A stretch of DNA of 64,000 nucleotides, taken from positions 409,868-473,867 of the forward strand of contig NZ_JAPDHZ010000002.1 in the NCBI RefSeq assembly GCF_029525555.1, given 5' to 3'. This stretch comes from Cohnella ginsengisoli (GTDB taxonomy: Bacteria; Bacillota; Bacilli; Paenibacillales; Paenibacillaceae). Positions 19,075-28,068 of the stretch are shown here, piece after piece; the stretch's first letter is position 1; every line of letters begins with the position of its first letter. The position numbers were made by a program, and so were the translations under genes. The notes beneath the pieces are model-generated. The model saw only the letters and a list, made by a program, of their open reading frames with translations. It did not search any database and was not told where the DNA came from.

Positions 19075-19476
19075 TTAGGCTCCTCCCCCCGCCGGCAGCA
19101 ATCCGAGCACCGTCTCGATGATGATGCTGATGATCGGCACCGCCATGACGAGGATCAGCATTTTTCCCGCGAATTCGATCTTGGAGGCGATGCTGTCGAG
19201 ACCCGCGTCGCGGACGATCTGGGCGCCGAACTCGGCGATGTAGGCGATGCCGATGATCTTGAGCATCGTCTTCAGGTACACGGACTGGATGCCGGAACGG
19301 TCGGCCAGCTCTTCGATCATCGAGACGACGCCGCCGATCTTGCCGATCAGCGCGAGGAAGACCGCGATGCCGAAAAAGGTCGCCAGCAGAAACGCGAACA
19401 TCGGCTTCTGTTCGCGGATGACGAGAATCAGGATGGCCGTCAACAATCCGATGCCGACGATCTGCAAGATGTCCAT
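19075..19476 (-). CDS. spoIIIAD: Stage III sporulation protein AD
   Basis: This 133-residue protein is made mostly of four membrane helices and is related to SpoIIIAC. It starts MDILQIVGIGLLTAILILVI. Together with SpoIIIAC it is thought to form a membrane pore or scaffold. Length is that of the family. It starts ten bases after the spoIIIAC stop. Confidence 0.93.
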   Translation of the reverse strand: MDILQIVGIGLLTAILILVIREQKPMFAFLLATFFGIAVFLALIGKIGGVVSMIEELADRSGIQSVYLKTMLKIIGIAYIAEFGAQIVRDAGLDSIASKIEFAGKMLILVMAVPIISIIIETVLGLLPAGGGA

Positions 19477-19486
19477 AAGCGACCGC

Positions 19487-19690
19487 CTATTGGAACAGGA
19501 AGATCGTCTTGATCTCCTGGAACAGATCGTTCAGCAGCCGGACGACCATGAACAGCACGACGACGAACCCGATTACCGTGACCCAGTGCGCCATGTCTTC
19601 CTTGTTCATCTGCTTGAGCACGGTATGAATCATCGCGACGATGATTCCGATGCCCGCAATCTGGAAAATCGTGCTCACGTCGATATTCAT
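19487..19690 (-). CDS. spoIIIAC: Stage III sporulation protein AC
   Basis: This 67-residue protein has two membrane helices, starting MNIDVSTIFQIAGIGIIVAM and ending in LNDLFQEIKTIFLFQ. Length and sequence match SpoIIIAC. It lies between spoIIIAB and spoIIIAD with short gaps and no internal terminators. Confidence 0.93.
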   Translation of the reverse strand: MNIDVSTIFQIAGIGIIVAMIHTVLKQMNKEDMAHWVTVIGFVVVLFMVVRLLNDLFQEIKTIFLFQ

Positions 19691-19705
19691 GAATACGGCC
19701 CCCTA

Positions 19706-20224
19706 CTACATCATGAGAATGACGACCAGGGCGGCCGTGAGCACTCCCAGACTTCGGCACAGCTTCTCGTATCTCTGCTGGTCGTCGCGCGCCGCCTGCT
19801 CTTCCGCCTGCAGCTGATACATCGCCAGCTTCAGATGCTTCAGCTGGTCCTCCGCGCCGCTCGCGCCGAGCGTCTCGCCGAGCCTCAGCATCGTATCCCG
19901 CTCGGGCGGACGCATCGAAGTTGCCGGCCATCCAGCCTTGAAGGCTTGTTCCCAGCAGTCCGACACCGTCTCCCCGGTCCCGGACGCGAGACGGGCGGAA
20001 GCCTCCGCGAACAGCGCCGACACCGGCGCCGTCAGCGCCGCTGCGATCCGGGCGAGCGCCCCCGGCAGCGGCGTCTGGCCGTAGCCGATCTCCGTCTCCA
20101 GCCGCTGGAGCGCATGGAGCAGCTGACGGATCTGCTTGGGCCGCTGCGCGAACTTCGCGGCTTGCATGAAGCCGATCATCGTGCCCGCGAACAAAATGAG
20201 CGCCGCGCCAGCCAGCTTAAGCAT
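19706..20224 (-). CDS. spoIIIAB: Stage III sporulation protein AB
   Basis: The 172-residue product has a membrane helix at each end (MLKLAGAALILFAGTMIGF and a C-terminal VLTAALVVILMM) around a helical domain with RLETEIGYGQTPLPGAL, a type II secretion F-like signature that is typical of SpoIIIAB. Its start overlaps the spoIIIAA stop by eight bases. Confidence 0.93.
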   Translation of the reverse strand: MLKLAGAALILFAGTMIGFMQAAKFAQRPKQIRQLLHALQRLETEIGYGQTPLPGALARIAAALTAPVSALFAEASARLASGTGETVSDCWEQAFKAGWPATSMRPPERDTMLRLGETLGASGAEDQLKHLKLAMYQLQAEEQAARDDQQRYEKLCRSLGVLTAALVVILMM

Positions 20225-21250
20225 GGCGCACCCCGTCCCCGTTCGGCGACCGGATGACCGGCACGGATCGGCAGCCCGACGACTTGCGCGCTTCCGCCTC
20301 CGCCTCGTCCGCGCCTACGACGCGATGCCTCACGACGCCGCCGGAGCGGGACAGCAGGACGTAGGCGCCGAACATGCCTTCGGCGGCGAGCTCCGCCAGC
20401 ACGGGCCTGGCGAATACGTCGCGCAGGTCGAGCGCATGCGCGGTCGCGACGACCCGCACGCCCGCATGTAGCGCTTCTTTGAGCGCGTAGGCGTCCTCCG
20501 GCCGGCCGATCTCGTCGGCCACGACGACTTCCGGCGACATCGAACGCACCAGCATCATGAGCCCCTCCGCCTTCGGACAAGCATCGAGCACGTCGGTGCG
20601 CGGACCGAGATCGAACGCCGGCACGCCTCGGTCGCAAGCCGCGATCTCGGAGCGCTCGTCCACGACGCCGACCTTGCGCCCCCCCAGCGCTGCGCCTGGG
20701 GGTGGTACCATTGCCCGGCGCTGATCGAGCGGGCCAAATCCCGAAGCAGCGTCGTCTTGCCTTGTTGCGGCGCGGATACGATCAGCGTATGCTTCACGGT
20801 CCGCGCGATCGGATCCAGCAGCTCGGGCAGCAGTCCCGCCGCGCAGCCGGCTCGGGCCCTCGCGATCCGAATATTGAAGCTCGCGACGTCCCGCAGATGG
20901 CGAACATGTCCGCCCTCGAGCACCGTGCGGCCCGCCAAGCCGATCCGATGGCCGCCGGCGACGGTTACGTATCCGCGCCTCAGCTCCTCCTCAACCGCGT
21001 ACAACGAATGGTTCGTCACGCGCTCCAGCAACGCCCTGCAGTCTTCGCGGGTCGGGCGGTAGGCTTCGGCGCTGTCCGTCACGGCTTTCCCTTGTGGACA
21101 AACGAATGCCGAGCCGCCTCCGTAGCCGATCTCAAGCGGTCTTCCTTCCCTGACGCGAATCTCCTCGAGCTGCAGCAGCAGCGTCTCCGGCAGCTTTTCC
21201 AGCCGCCCCCGCAGACCGGCGGGGAACAGTTCCAGCAACGGCAGCGACAA
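20217..21250 (-). CDS. spoIIIAA: Stage III sporulation protein AA ATPase (frameshifted as read)
   Basis: SpoIIIAA is a secretion-type ATPase for the channel. The N-terminal part has Walker A SAPQQGKTTLLRDLAR; the C-terminal part has GRKVGVVDERSEIAACDRGV and VVADEIGRPEDAYAL. The two halves meet at a C7 run (20679-20685), where one base is missing relative to the expected WGGRKV; with it restored the protein has about 344 residues (Bacillus subtilis 307). The TTG at 21250 has GGGGGAGG just upstream; an ATG at 21298 is the alternative start. It heads the operon. Confidence 0.85.
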
Positions 21251-21373
21251 TCGTCCTCCCCCTCTCCGGCGTAAGCAAGTTGTCCTTCGCTCTTCCATGC
21301 ATATGCTTGGACGCTTCTCTTTTATGCTTGGGAAGTCTCTTTTTCCGTTAATAGATTGGGCGACCCGATTCAC

Positions 21374-21637
21374 TTATTTTTTAAGAATGCCGATGAGCAG
21401 GCAAGCGACTCCGGCGCCTATCCAGACTAATTTGACGGGAGAAAGCTTGTCCGACATGCCGACAAGGCCGATCGTCGTCGTGGAGATCAGAATCAACGGT
21501 CCGACCAGCGCCAGCATCGCATTTACGCTTAGCGCCTTGGTGACGTCGTTCAGCTTCAGCATGACCAGCGCGGCCGTCAATTCGATGCTCCCGGACAAAA
21601 TCCGGAGCAGCGCCATGCTGAATACGGATTTATCCAA
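21374..21637 (-). CDS. yqhV: YqhV family (DUF2619) membrane protein
   Basis: The 87-residue protein MDKSVFSMALLRILSGSIEL has three predicted helices (about 7-27, 38-58, 68-85). It matches YqhV, which precedes spoIIIAA in Bacillus as well. The start is TTG at 21637 behind an AAAGGAGGTG ribosome site. Function is unknown; co-expression with spoIIIA is inferred from position. Confidence 0.88.
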   Translation of the reverse strand: MDKSVFSMALLRILSGSIELTAALVMLKLNDVTKALSVNAMLALVGPLILISTTTIGLVGMSDKLSPVKLVWIGAGVACLLIGILKK

Positions 21638-21752
21638 GCCGCTCTCACCTCCTTTCGCTCGCTCGATTCATGCTCCGTGGTATACGCTATGCGGCGGAGA
21701 CGGACAACTTGCCTATCTCTGCGAGAAAATGAGAGATTCATTTGAAAACGCG

Positions 21753-21781
21753 AAAAAGACCCGTCCGAACCCGGACGGGCC
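21753..21781 (-). terminator. Terminator of the heptad-repeat gene
   Basis: A stem of eight to nine GC-rich pairs (GCCCGTCCG with CGGACGGG) is followed on the minus strand by five T. It lies 15 bases past the stop of the coiled-coil gene and isolates yqhV-spoIIIA from it. Confidence 0.85.
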
Positions 21782-21796
21782 TGTCATGTCTTGCTA

Positions 21797-22195
21797 CTAC
21801 TTCGCTCGCTTCAGCGCTCTAATCTCCGTATCGTGCTCCAGCACGCGGAAGGCGAGCGCTTCGATCGCTTTCCCTTGCCTGGATTGCTCGGTCTGCAACG
21901 AATCGAGGGCGATCGCGTGCTCTTCCTGAATGTCCGTCACCTTCGATAACCGATCATTCGTGTCCATGACTGCGGCAGCCACTTGATTCAGCGTCGCCTC
22001 CAAGCCGTCCAAGCGCCTGTCAATGCCGTCCAACCGCGCATCCATCCCGTCCAGCCGGTGGTCGATCCCGTCCAGCCTGTTGTCGATGCCATCCAGCCGG
22101 TGATCGATCCCATCCAGTCGCCGGTCGATCGCGTCGAACCGCTTGGACATTCCTTTCAACTCTACCAAAATCGTCTCCAGCACCTGCTCGCTCAA
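21797..22195 (-). CDS. Heptad-repeat coiled-coil protein
   Basis: I do not recognise a named family. The 132-residue product starts MSEQVLETILVELKGMSKRF and contains seven near-identical heptads of the type LDGIDHR (residues 20-68), then a second helical region. It has no membrane helix. It should form a long, regular, probably trimeric or longer coiled coil; similar repeats occur in small paenibacilli proteins and phage fibre-like proteins. The TTG start at 22195 has AAGGAGG. It is monocistronic, with its own terminator and a hairpin in its leader. Confidence 0.75.
   Translation of the reverse strand: MSEQVLETILVELKGMSKRFDAIDRRLDGIDHRLDGIDNRLDGIDHRLDGMDARLDGIDRRLDGLEATLNQVAAAVMDTNDRLSKVTDIQEEHAIALDSLQTEQSRQGKAIEALAFRVLEHDTEIRALKRAK
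21992..22138 (-). repeat. Seven tandem 21-base repeats within the coiled-coil gene
   Basis: The heptads are encoded by 21-base units (core CGGCTGGATGGCATCGACA type) that alternate in third-base usage. Copy number of such arrays often varies between strains through slippage. Confidence 0.8.
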
Positions 22196-22290
22196 GCTCG
22201 CTTCCTCCTTCAAGGGATAATACCGCCGACGACAAAACAAATCGCAATTCGACAGGTATGACCTCCATGGGGGCGGAAGGAGGCAGGGAC

Positions 22291-22317
22291 CTTTGCTAAA
22301 TGAATTTTAGCAAAAGG
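22291..22317. promoter_or_regulatory. Perfect inverted repeat in the leader of the coiled-coil gene
   Basis: TTTGCTAAA and TTTAGCAAA are separated by five bases; flanking CC and GG can extend the stem. It lies about 100 bases upstream of the TTG start and next to AT-rich sequence with promoter-like hexamers. It could be an operator or an RNA hairpin. Confidence 0.5.
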
Positions 22318-22367
22318 ACTATAAATATCCAATAATAGCTTAAAAAACTAAAATATCATTGACAAGC

Positions 22368-23620
22368 TTAACGTCTGTCCTGCGGTCCGCCGACGAAAGC
22401 CGCATCCGCCGTATCCAGACCGTACGCGGTGTGAAGCGCGCGCACGACTTCGTTCAAAGGCTCGGCCGCGATGACGCAGGAGCACTTGATCTCGGACGTG
22501 CTGACCATCTTGATGCTGACGCCCGCTCTCGAGATCACGTCGAACATCTTGGCGGCCACGCCAGGGTTCGACACCATGCCGGCGCCGACGATGGATACTT
22601 TTACGAGGTTTTCTTCGTAAGTCGCCTCGTCGTACGGCACCTCTCCGCGAACGCGTTCGATGACGCCGAGCGCCCGAGCGCGATCCGCCAAGGAGACCGT
22701 AAACGAGAAGTCCGCCTTGCCGTTCGAAATGCCGCTTTGCACGATGATGTCGACGTCGATCGACTCGTCCGCCAGCGCGCCGAAGATTTTCGCCAGTACG
22801 CCCGGGATATCCGCCACGCCTACGATGCTGATGCGGGCTACATTTTTATCAAAAGCGATGCCGCTTACGACGACCCCTTGTTCCATTGCCGCTTCCTCCC
22901 TCACGAGCGTTCCTTCATTCTGGGTAAAGCTCGAACGCACCACGAGACGAACGTTGTAGTGCTTCGCGTATTCGACCGCGCGGGGTGCAGCACCGCCGCG
23001 CCGAGATGCGCAAGCTCCAGCATCTCGTCGTACGAGATGACGTCCAGCTTGCGCGCGTTCTTCACGACGCGGGGATCGGTGGAATAAATGCCGTCCACGT
23101 CGGTATAAATCTCGCACACGTCCGCTTTGATCGCCGCCGCGAGCGCGACCGCCGTCGTATCGGAGCCGCCGCGTCCGAGCGTCGTGATCTCTCCGTCTTC
23201 GGTCATGCCCTGGAAGCCGGCGACGATCGCGATCGCCCCGCCGTCAACTGCGGCATGCAGCCGAGTCGGCGTAATCTCGGATATTCTTGCTTTTCCGTGC
23301 ACCGCTTCCGTCACGATGCCGGCTTGCCAGCCCGTGAACGATCTGGCTTCATGGCCGAGCTTATGAATCGTCATCGCGAGCAGCGCGACCGAGATCTGCT
23401 CGCCGGTCGTCAGCAGCATATCCAACTCCCGGGCCGGGGGATTGTCGGTTAATTCCTTGGACTTGTCGATCAGATCGTCGGTCGTATCGCCCATGGCGGA
23501 CACGACGACGACGACGCGATGGCCCTGCAGCTTTTTGTCGATAATCCGCTGGGCCACGCGCTGCATCCGCTCCGTGGTCCCGACGGAACTGCCGCCGAAT
23601 TTCATCACGATTAAGGACAA
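22368..23620 (-). CDS. lysC: Aspartate kinase (frameshifted as read)
   Basis: LysC phosphorylates aspartate, the first step to lysine, threonine, methionine and diaminopimelate. The N-terminal kinase domain has MKFGGSSVG and [16 protein letters not shown]; the C-terminal part carries two ACT domains. The frame breaks in LGAAVLHP at a G4 run (22982-22985), where one base is missing; restoring it gives [19 protein letters not shown] and a 417-residue enzyme of normal length. The TTG at 23620 ([10 protein letters not shown]) follows AGGAG by ten bases. No lysine riboswitch leader is present. Confidence 0.88.
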
Positions 23621-23661
23621 CGCGGTTCCACTCCTCATCTACACTGTGCATACAGCAATAT

Positions 23662-23667
23662 ATTATA
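23662..23667 (-). promoter_or_regulatory. Extended -10 promoter of lysC
   Basis: The minus strand reads TGCTATAAT, an extended -10, only 42 bases before the lysC start. The short leader leaves no room for a riboswitch. Confidence 0.65.
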
Positions 23668-23696
23668 GCATAAGCCCGACGGCCCAGAAACGAAAA

Positions 23697-23733
23697 AAAA
23701 TCCTCCGATCCTTGGAAGGACGCGGAGGATTTT
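23697..23733 (-). terminator. Terminator of efp
   Basis: An 11-base perfect stem (AAAATCCTCCG with CGGAGGATTTT) with a 15-base loop is followed on the minus strand by eight T. It lies directly after the efp stop. Confidence 0.9.
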
Positions 23734-23741
23734 GTCGAAAT

Positions 23742-24299
23742 TTATGCGCGGGAGATGTACTTGCCTTCGGTCGTATTGATGAGCAAGACGTCGCCTTCGT
23801 TGATGAAGAGCGGCACTTGAACGTTGAGGCCCGTCTCGAGCTTCGCATTCTTGGTGGCACCCGTTGCCGTGTTGCCCTTGATGCCCGGCTCGGTCTCGAC
23901 GACCTTCAGGTCGACGTTGTTCGGCAGGTTGATGCCGAGAATCTCGCCCTGATAGCTGGTGATGTTGACCGTCATGTTTTCCTTCAGGAAGTTGACTTCC
24001 CACTCGAGCTGCTTCTTGTCCAGGTTGAACTGGTCGTAAGTCTCGTTGTCCATGAACGTGTACTCGCTGCCGGAGTTGTACAGGTATTGCACGGCGCGGT
24101 TTTCGATATGGGCGCGAACGACGTTCTCCCCGGCGCGGAACGTTTTCTCGATGACGTTGCCGTTGCGCAGGTTCTTGAGCTTGGAGCGGACGAACGCGGC
24201 GCCCTTGCCCGGTTTGACGTGCTGGAAGTCGATGACGGTGCACAGATCGTTGTCCACTTCAATGGTAAGGCCTGTCTTAAAATCGTTAACGGAAATCAC
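23742..24299 (-). CDS. efp: Elongation factor P
   Basis: EF-P relieves ribosome stalling at proline runs. The 185 residues form three beta domains; the loop that reaches the peptidyl centre is [10 protein letters not shown] with Lys32 at its tip, the position modified in Bacillus. Length is standard. It follows the M24 peptidase gene by 32 bases, the gene order known from Bacillus (yqhT-efp). Confidence 0.97.
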   Translation of the reverse strand: MISVNDFKTGLTIEVDNDLCTVIDFQHVKPGKGAAFVRSKLKNLRNGNVIEKTFRAGENVVRAHIENRAVQYLYNSGSEYTFMDNETYDQFNLDKKQLEWEVNFLKENMTVNITSYQGEILGINLPNNVDLKVVETEPGIKGNTATGATKNAKLETGLNVQVPLFINEGDVLLINTTEGKYISRA

Positions 24300-24331
24300 T
24301 GCTAAATTCCCTCCTGTAGGAACGTGGCTCC

Positions 24332-25411
24332 CTATTCCAGAACGATCAGTTCCTTCGGGGAACGCGTAAGTATTTTAATCCCGTCATCCGTCAGAACGAC
24401 GTCGTCTTCGATCCGTACGCCGCCGAAGCCCGGTACGTAAATACCCGGTTCGACCGTAACGACATGACCCGGGAGTAAAATCGTATCCGGCGCCGAATAG
24501 CTGAGCCGCGGCTCCTCGTGAATCTCGAGTCCGATCCCGTGACCGGTGCTATGGCCGTATTGATCTCCATAACCATACCGCGTGATGATATCTCTCGTCA
24601 AGGCGTCGCCTTCCCGTCCGGTAATTCCCGGCTTCAGGTGCGCGAGCGCGTGCAATTGGGCTTCGAGCACGATGCCGTAGATCTCTTTGTGACGTTCCGT
24701 CGCCGGACCGACGACGACCGTCCGGGTGAGATCGGAGCAGTAGCCTTTGTAGGATGCGCCGAAATCGAGCGTGACGAATTCGCCCGGCCCGATTATCCGG
24801 TCGCTCGCCACCCCGTGCGGCATCGCGGAGCGCTCGCCCGAGGCGACGATCGTATCGAACGACGTGCCCGAGGCGCCCAGCTTCCTCATATAGAACTCCA
24901 TCTCCAAGGCAATGTCGGATTCCTTCGCGCCTGGCTTGAGGTAGCCGAGAATATGCGAAAAGGTCCGGTCGGCGACGTCGGCGGCTTCCTGTATGACGGC
25001 AAGCTCCGTTGCGTCCTTCACGGCCCGAAGCTTTTCAAGCGCCTTGCCCGCGGGCACGAGCTCGACCGGCGCCAGACGCTCCTTCAGCAGCGCGTATTGC
25101 GCGTAGCTGACCGTGCCGTCCTCGAACAACAGCCGCTGGACGCCGGCGCCTCTCAGACGCTCCGCGACCCGATCGTAATAACCCGTAGGCGGGTGCTCCG
25201 CGACTTCGACGCCTACGGCCTGCGCATTCGCTAGCTCCGTATAGCGGAAATCCGTGAACAGCACGGCGCCTCCGGCCGTCACCAGCACGACGCCCGCCGT
25301 ACCGGTGAACCCCGTCAGATAACGCCGATTGTGTCCGCCCGTCACCAACATGGCATCACCGCCAAGGCTCGCCAACTCGCCTCTTAATCTTGCGATTCTA
25401 GCTTCGCTCAT
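24332..25411 (-). CDS. M24 family Xaa-Pro aminopeptidase
   Basis: This YqhT-like metallopeptidase removes N-terminal residues before proline. The 359 residues have an N-terminal creatinase-like domain (1-125) and a pita-bread catalytic domain with the metal ligands in [36 protein letters not shown] and GVRIEDDV. The ATG at 25411 follows GAGGAGG; the upstream frame is an extension without a site. It sits next to efp and aroQ as in Bacillus. Confidence 0.92.
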   Translation of the reverse strand: MSEARIARLRGELASLGGDAMLVTGGHNRRYLTGFTGTAGVVLVTAGGAVLFTDFRYTELANAQAVGVEVAEHPPTGYYDRVAERLRGAGVQRLLFEDGTVSYAQYALLKERLAPVELVPAGKALEKLRAVKDATELAVIQEAADVADRTFSHILGYLKPGAKESDIALEMEFYMRKLGASGTSFDTIVASGERSAMPHGVASDRIIGPGEFVTLDFGASYKGYCSDLTRTVVVGPATERHKEIYGIVLEAQLHALAHLKPGITGREGDALTRDIITRYGYGDQYGHSTGHGIGLEIHEEPRLSYSAPDTILLPGHVVTVEPGIYVPGFGGVRIEDDVVLTDDGIKILTRSPKELIVLE

Positions 25412-25439
25412 CGATCGCGCCTCCTCTTCCAAATAAGCT

Positions 25440-25889
25440 TTACGGGCGAGCCGACTGCCGCAGATGCCGCAGCAGCGCGAGCAGGCCGAGCTCGTAGCCG
25501 TACGCGCCGAAGCCGGCGATCTGGCCGACGCACACCGGCGCGAGCATCGACGTATGTCTGAAAGATTCGCGCTTATGGATGTTCGACAAGTGGACTTCGA
25601 CCGTCGGGAGACCGACGGACGCGATCCCGTCGCGAAGCGCGATGCTCGTATGGGTGTATGCGCCGGGATTGATCAATATGCCGTCGTGCCGGCCGAATGC
25701 GGCATGCATCTCGTCCAGCAATCCGCCCTCGTGATTCGATTGATAAAAGGAAAGAGAAGCCCCTTCGCGCTCGGCCGCCTCCCTTAGATTCCGCTCGATG
25801 TCCGATAGCGTGGCGGTGCCGTACACCCCCGGCTCTCTGACGCCGAGCATATTCAGGTTCGGTCCGTTCAGAACCAAGATACTGGGCAA
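25440..25889 (-). CDS. aroQ: Type II 3-dehydroquinate dehydratase
   Basis: AroQ catalyses the third step of the shikimate pathway. The 149 residues start [16 protein letters not shown] and contain [11 protein letters not shown] and [14 protein letters not shown], the latter with the catalytic histidine. The TTG at 25889 is preceded by AAGGAG at eight bases, and gives the standard N-terminus; the frame is open 13 codons further. In Bacillus the same gene is yqhS, next to yqhR and yqhT. Confidence 0.94.
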   Translation of the reverse strand: MPSILVLNGPNLNMLGVREPGVYGTATLSDIERNLREAAEREGASLSFYQSNHEGGLLDEMHAAFGRHDGILINPGAYTHTSIALRDGIASVGLPTVEVHLSNIHKRESFRHTSMLAPVCVGQIAGFGAYGYELGLLALLRHLRQSARP

Positions 25890-25989
25890 GTCCGGCACTC
25901 CTTCCTTGATTTTCAGCGATAAATTCATCAGTCATTGTATCACAACGTCCCGAGGCGTCGCCACACGCGGTCTCGCGTTCAGCCTTCCG

Positions 25990-26531
25990 TCAAGCGGGCT
26001 CGGGATCGCCTGAGCGCCCGCTCTCTTCGCCGTTCGCCCGCTTCGGCTCGCGCGCGGACTCGTTGTGGTATTCGAAGGCGAACGAATAGCCGATAAAAAA
26101 GGCCCCATAGCAAATACAAGGCGCCTTCCGTAAACACGCTGCCAAGACCGATCTCTTTGTATGACGGCACGGCGCCCGTCGCCGGTCCGATCCAGAAAAA
26201 CAACAGCACCCACCAGGCGGCGCCGAAAAACAAGCCGGGCCACGGCCCCCGAAGCTTGCCGAGAATCAACCAATACAAATAAGCGGCAACGACGGACATG
26301 ACGACAAACAGCGCCAAACCGACGCAATGCCATGCGATCGTGTCCAGGCGCTCCCGCTTGATGAACGGATCGGCCAAAAAAAGCCTGCGGCACCTTCGTA
26401 AAATTCATCGCGACCGTCAGCCAACGGAGCGATCCCCAGATCAATCCGGCGAAAAAGCCGAGCGTCAGGCAATAAGCCGCGGGGCGCTTCGTTCTTCCCG
26501 TACCCTCGCTGTTGTTTTGCGATTGTTCCAT
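25990..26531 (-). CDS. yqhR: YqhR family membrane protein (two frameshifts as read)
   Basis: The reconstructed 179-residue protein starts MEQSQNNSEGTGR and has four membrane helices (YCLTLGFFAGLIWGSL is the first). It matches YqhR by position between yqhQ and aroQ and by character. Two runs hold one extra base each: A7 at 26376-26382 (QAFLADPF restored) and A6 at 26095-26100 (LLWGLFIGYSFAFEY restored), after which the frame reaches a stop at 25990. The function is unknown. Confidence 0.75.
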
Positions 26532-26694
26532 CTTTTTCGCTCCATCCTTTCGGAAGCTTCCGCTTGTCGGCATAGTATGGGCTTCATGCCGGAGCGCTAG
26601 TCGCTTCGCGGCCCGGCCATGTAGCATTGCAGGCCCTTATCCTGTAAAATAAGAAGATACTCGAAGCCCTCAGCTTCAAGAGATTCGTCGAGAG

Positions 26695-27655
26695 ATGGTG
26701 AATGGTTTGGCAGAACAACCGACCTCCATATACGGGGGACAAGCCGTGATCGAAGGCGTCATGTTCGCCGGACGGAACGTCCACGTGACCGCGGTGCGGC
26801 GCAAGAACCAAGAAATCGCGTTTTTTGAAGTTCCCCCGCAAGCAGCAGCAGAGCCGGGCGCTCGCGGTGCTGAAGCGGATCCCTTTTATCCGGGGCATCG
26901 TCGGCATCGTCGAGTCTTCGGCCAAAGGCTCTCAGCACTTGAACTTCTCGGCCGAAGCGTACGCGGAGGACGAGACGCAGCCGGAAGCGGCCGAGAAGCC
27001 GAAGGAAAAAGAAAAATGGAGCCTGTCCATGGTGCTTGGGGTAGCCGTGGTAGGCGTTCTGTCGTTCGTCTTCGGCAAGCTCGTATTCACGACCGTCCCC
27101 GCGCTGCTCGAAGGCTTTCTGTTCGAAAACGTATTTAGCAGCATGATCCTGCATAACCTGTTGGAAGGCGTCATCAAGATCGCGCTCTTGCTCTTTTATC
27201 TTTGGTTCATATCCAAGACGCCATTGATCAAGCGCCTGTTCCAGTATCACGGCGCCGAGCACAAGGTAATCAGCGCCTACGAAGCCGGCGTCGAGCTGAC
27301 GGTCGAAAACGTGCAACGTTTCACGCGCCTTCATTATCGCTGCGGCAGCAGCTTTCTCGTGTTCACGGTCATCGTCGGCGTCGTGCTTTACTCGTTCCCG
27401 ATTTTCCATTGGGACACGATATGGGAACGCATATGGATTCGAATCGCGTTGCTCCCAGTCGTCATCGGCATTTCCTACGAGGTGCTTCGCTGGACGAACG
27501 CGGCTCGCGATATTCCGGGGCTGCGTGTGCTCGGGTACCCGGGACTCTGGCTTCAATTGCTGACGACCAAAGAACCGAATGACGATCAGGTAGCCGTTTC
27601 CATCGCTTCGTTCAATCGCATGCGGGAGCTCGACCGCGAGATTCGGCCCGTATAA
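26695..27655 (+). CDS. yqhQ: YqhQ, DUF1385 family membrane protein (frameshifted as read)
   Basis: The product has an N-terminal segment with IYGGQAVIEGVMFAGR and a polytopic C-terminal part with GAEHKVISAYEAG, both hallmarks of DUF1385. Three to four membrane helices lie between residues 100 and 260. One extra base in a C5 run (26833-26837) splits it; removing it joins AFFEVP to RKQQQSRALAVLKRIPF and gives 319 residues. It is divergent from yqhR. The ATG at 26695 has only a weak GAGAG site. Its function is not established. Confidence 0.85.
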
Positions 27656-27681
27656 TTCAACTTCAACGGGAGGGACGCTCA

Positions 27682-28008
27682 TTGCGCAAACGCAACCGAA
27701 TGCCAACTTGGTTTGTCGTCTTCCTGGCGTTAGTCGCCATCGGTATCGCGTCCAGCATCTTGAACGGCGGCCAAGCGCTCATCATTCCCGTCGTCCTCAT
27801 CGCGATCGTATGGATCTTGTACAAGTTTCCGCCGAACCGCTGGGCCCGCGGAGGAACGCCTCGCTCGGACTATCAGCGCGCGGCGGCGCAGAGCAAAAAG
27901 CGCCAACAAGCCAAGGAAACCGCCGCCAAGCCGCGCCGCAGCCCCTCGCCTTTCCGCGTCATCGAAGGCAGCAAGGGACGCGACGACGAGCCGCCGACCT
28001 ATCATTGA
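27682..28008 (+). CDS. Small two-helix membrane protein
   Basis: I do not recognise a family. The 108 residues include two membrane helices (TWFVVFLALVAIGIASSIL and ALIIPVVLIAIVWILY) followed by a basic, Gln/Lys-rich cytoplasmic tail. The TTG start at 27682 has a GGGAGGG site. It is 26 bases after yqhQ and ends before a bidirectional terminator, so it is probably co-transcribed with yqhQ. Confidence 0.75.
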   Translation: MRKRNRMPTWFVVFLALVAIGIASSILNGGQALIIPVVLIAIVWILYKFPPNRWARGGTPRSDYQRAAAQSKKRQQAKETAAKPRRSPSPFRVIEGSKGRDDEPPTYH

Positions 28009-28034
28009 TCGACCGTTTTAACGGCGCGCTGCGC

Positions 28035-28068
28035 AAAAAGGATTGAGGCTCCCGCCTCAATCCTTTTT
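28035..28068. terminator. Bidirectional terminator between convergent genes
   Basis: A perfect 15-base inverted repeat (28035-28049 with 28054-28068), loop TCCC, has five A on the left and six T on the right. It can end transcription from both the plus-strand yqhQ unit and the minus-strand patatin gene. Confidence 0.92.

Noticed and set aside
21992-22138. Tandem 21-base repeats considered as a CRISPR array
   Set aside because: There are no spacers, the units are codon multiples, and they lie inside a coding frame.
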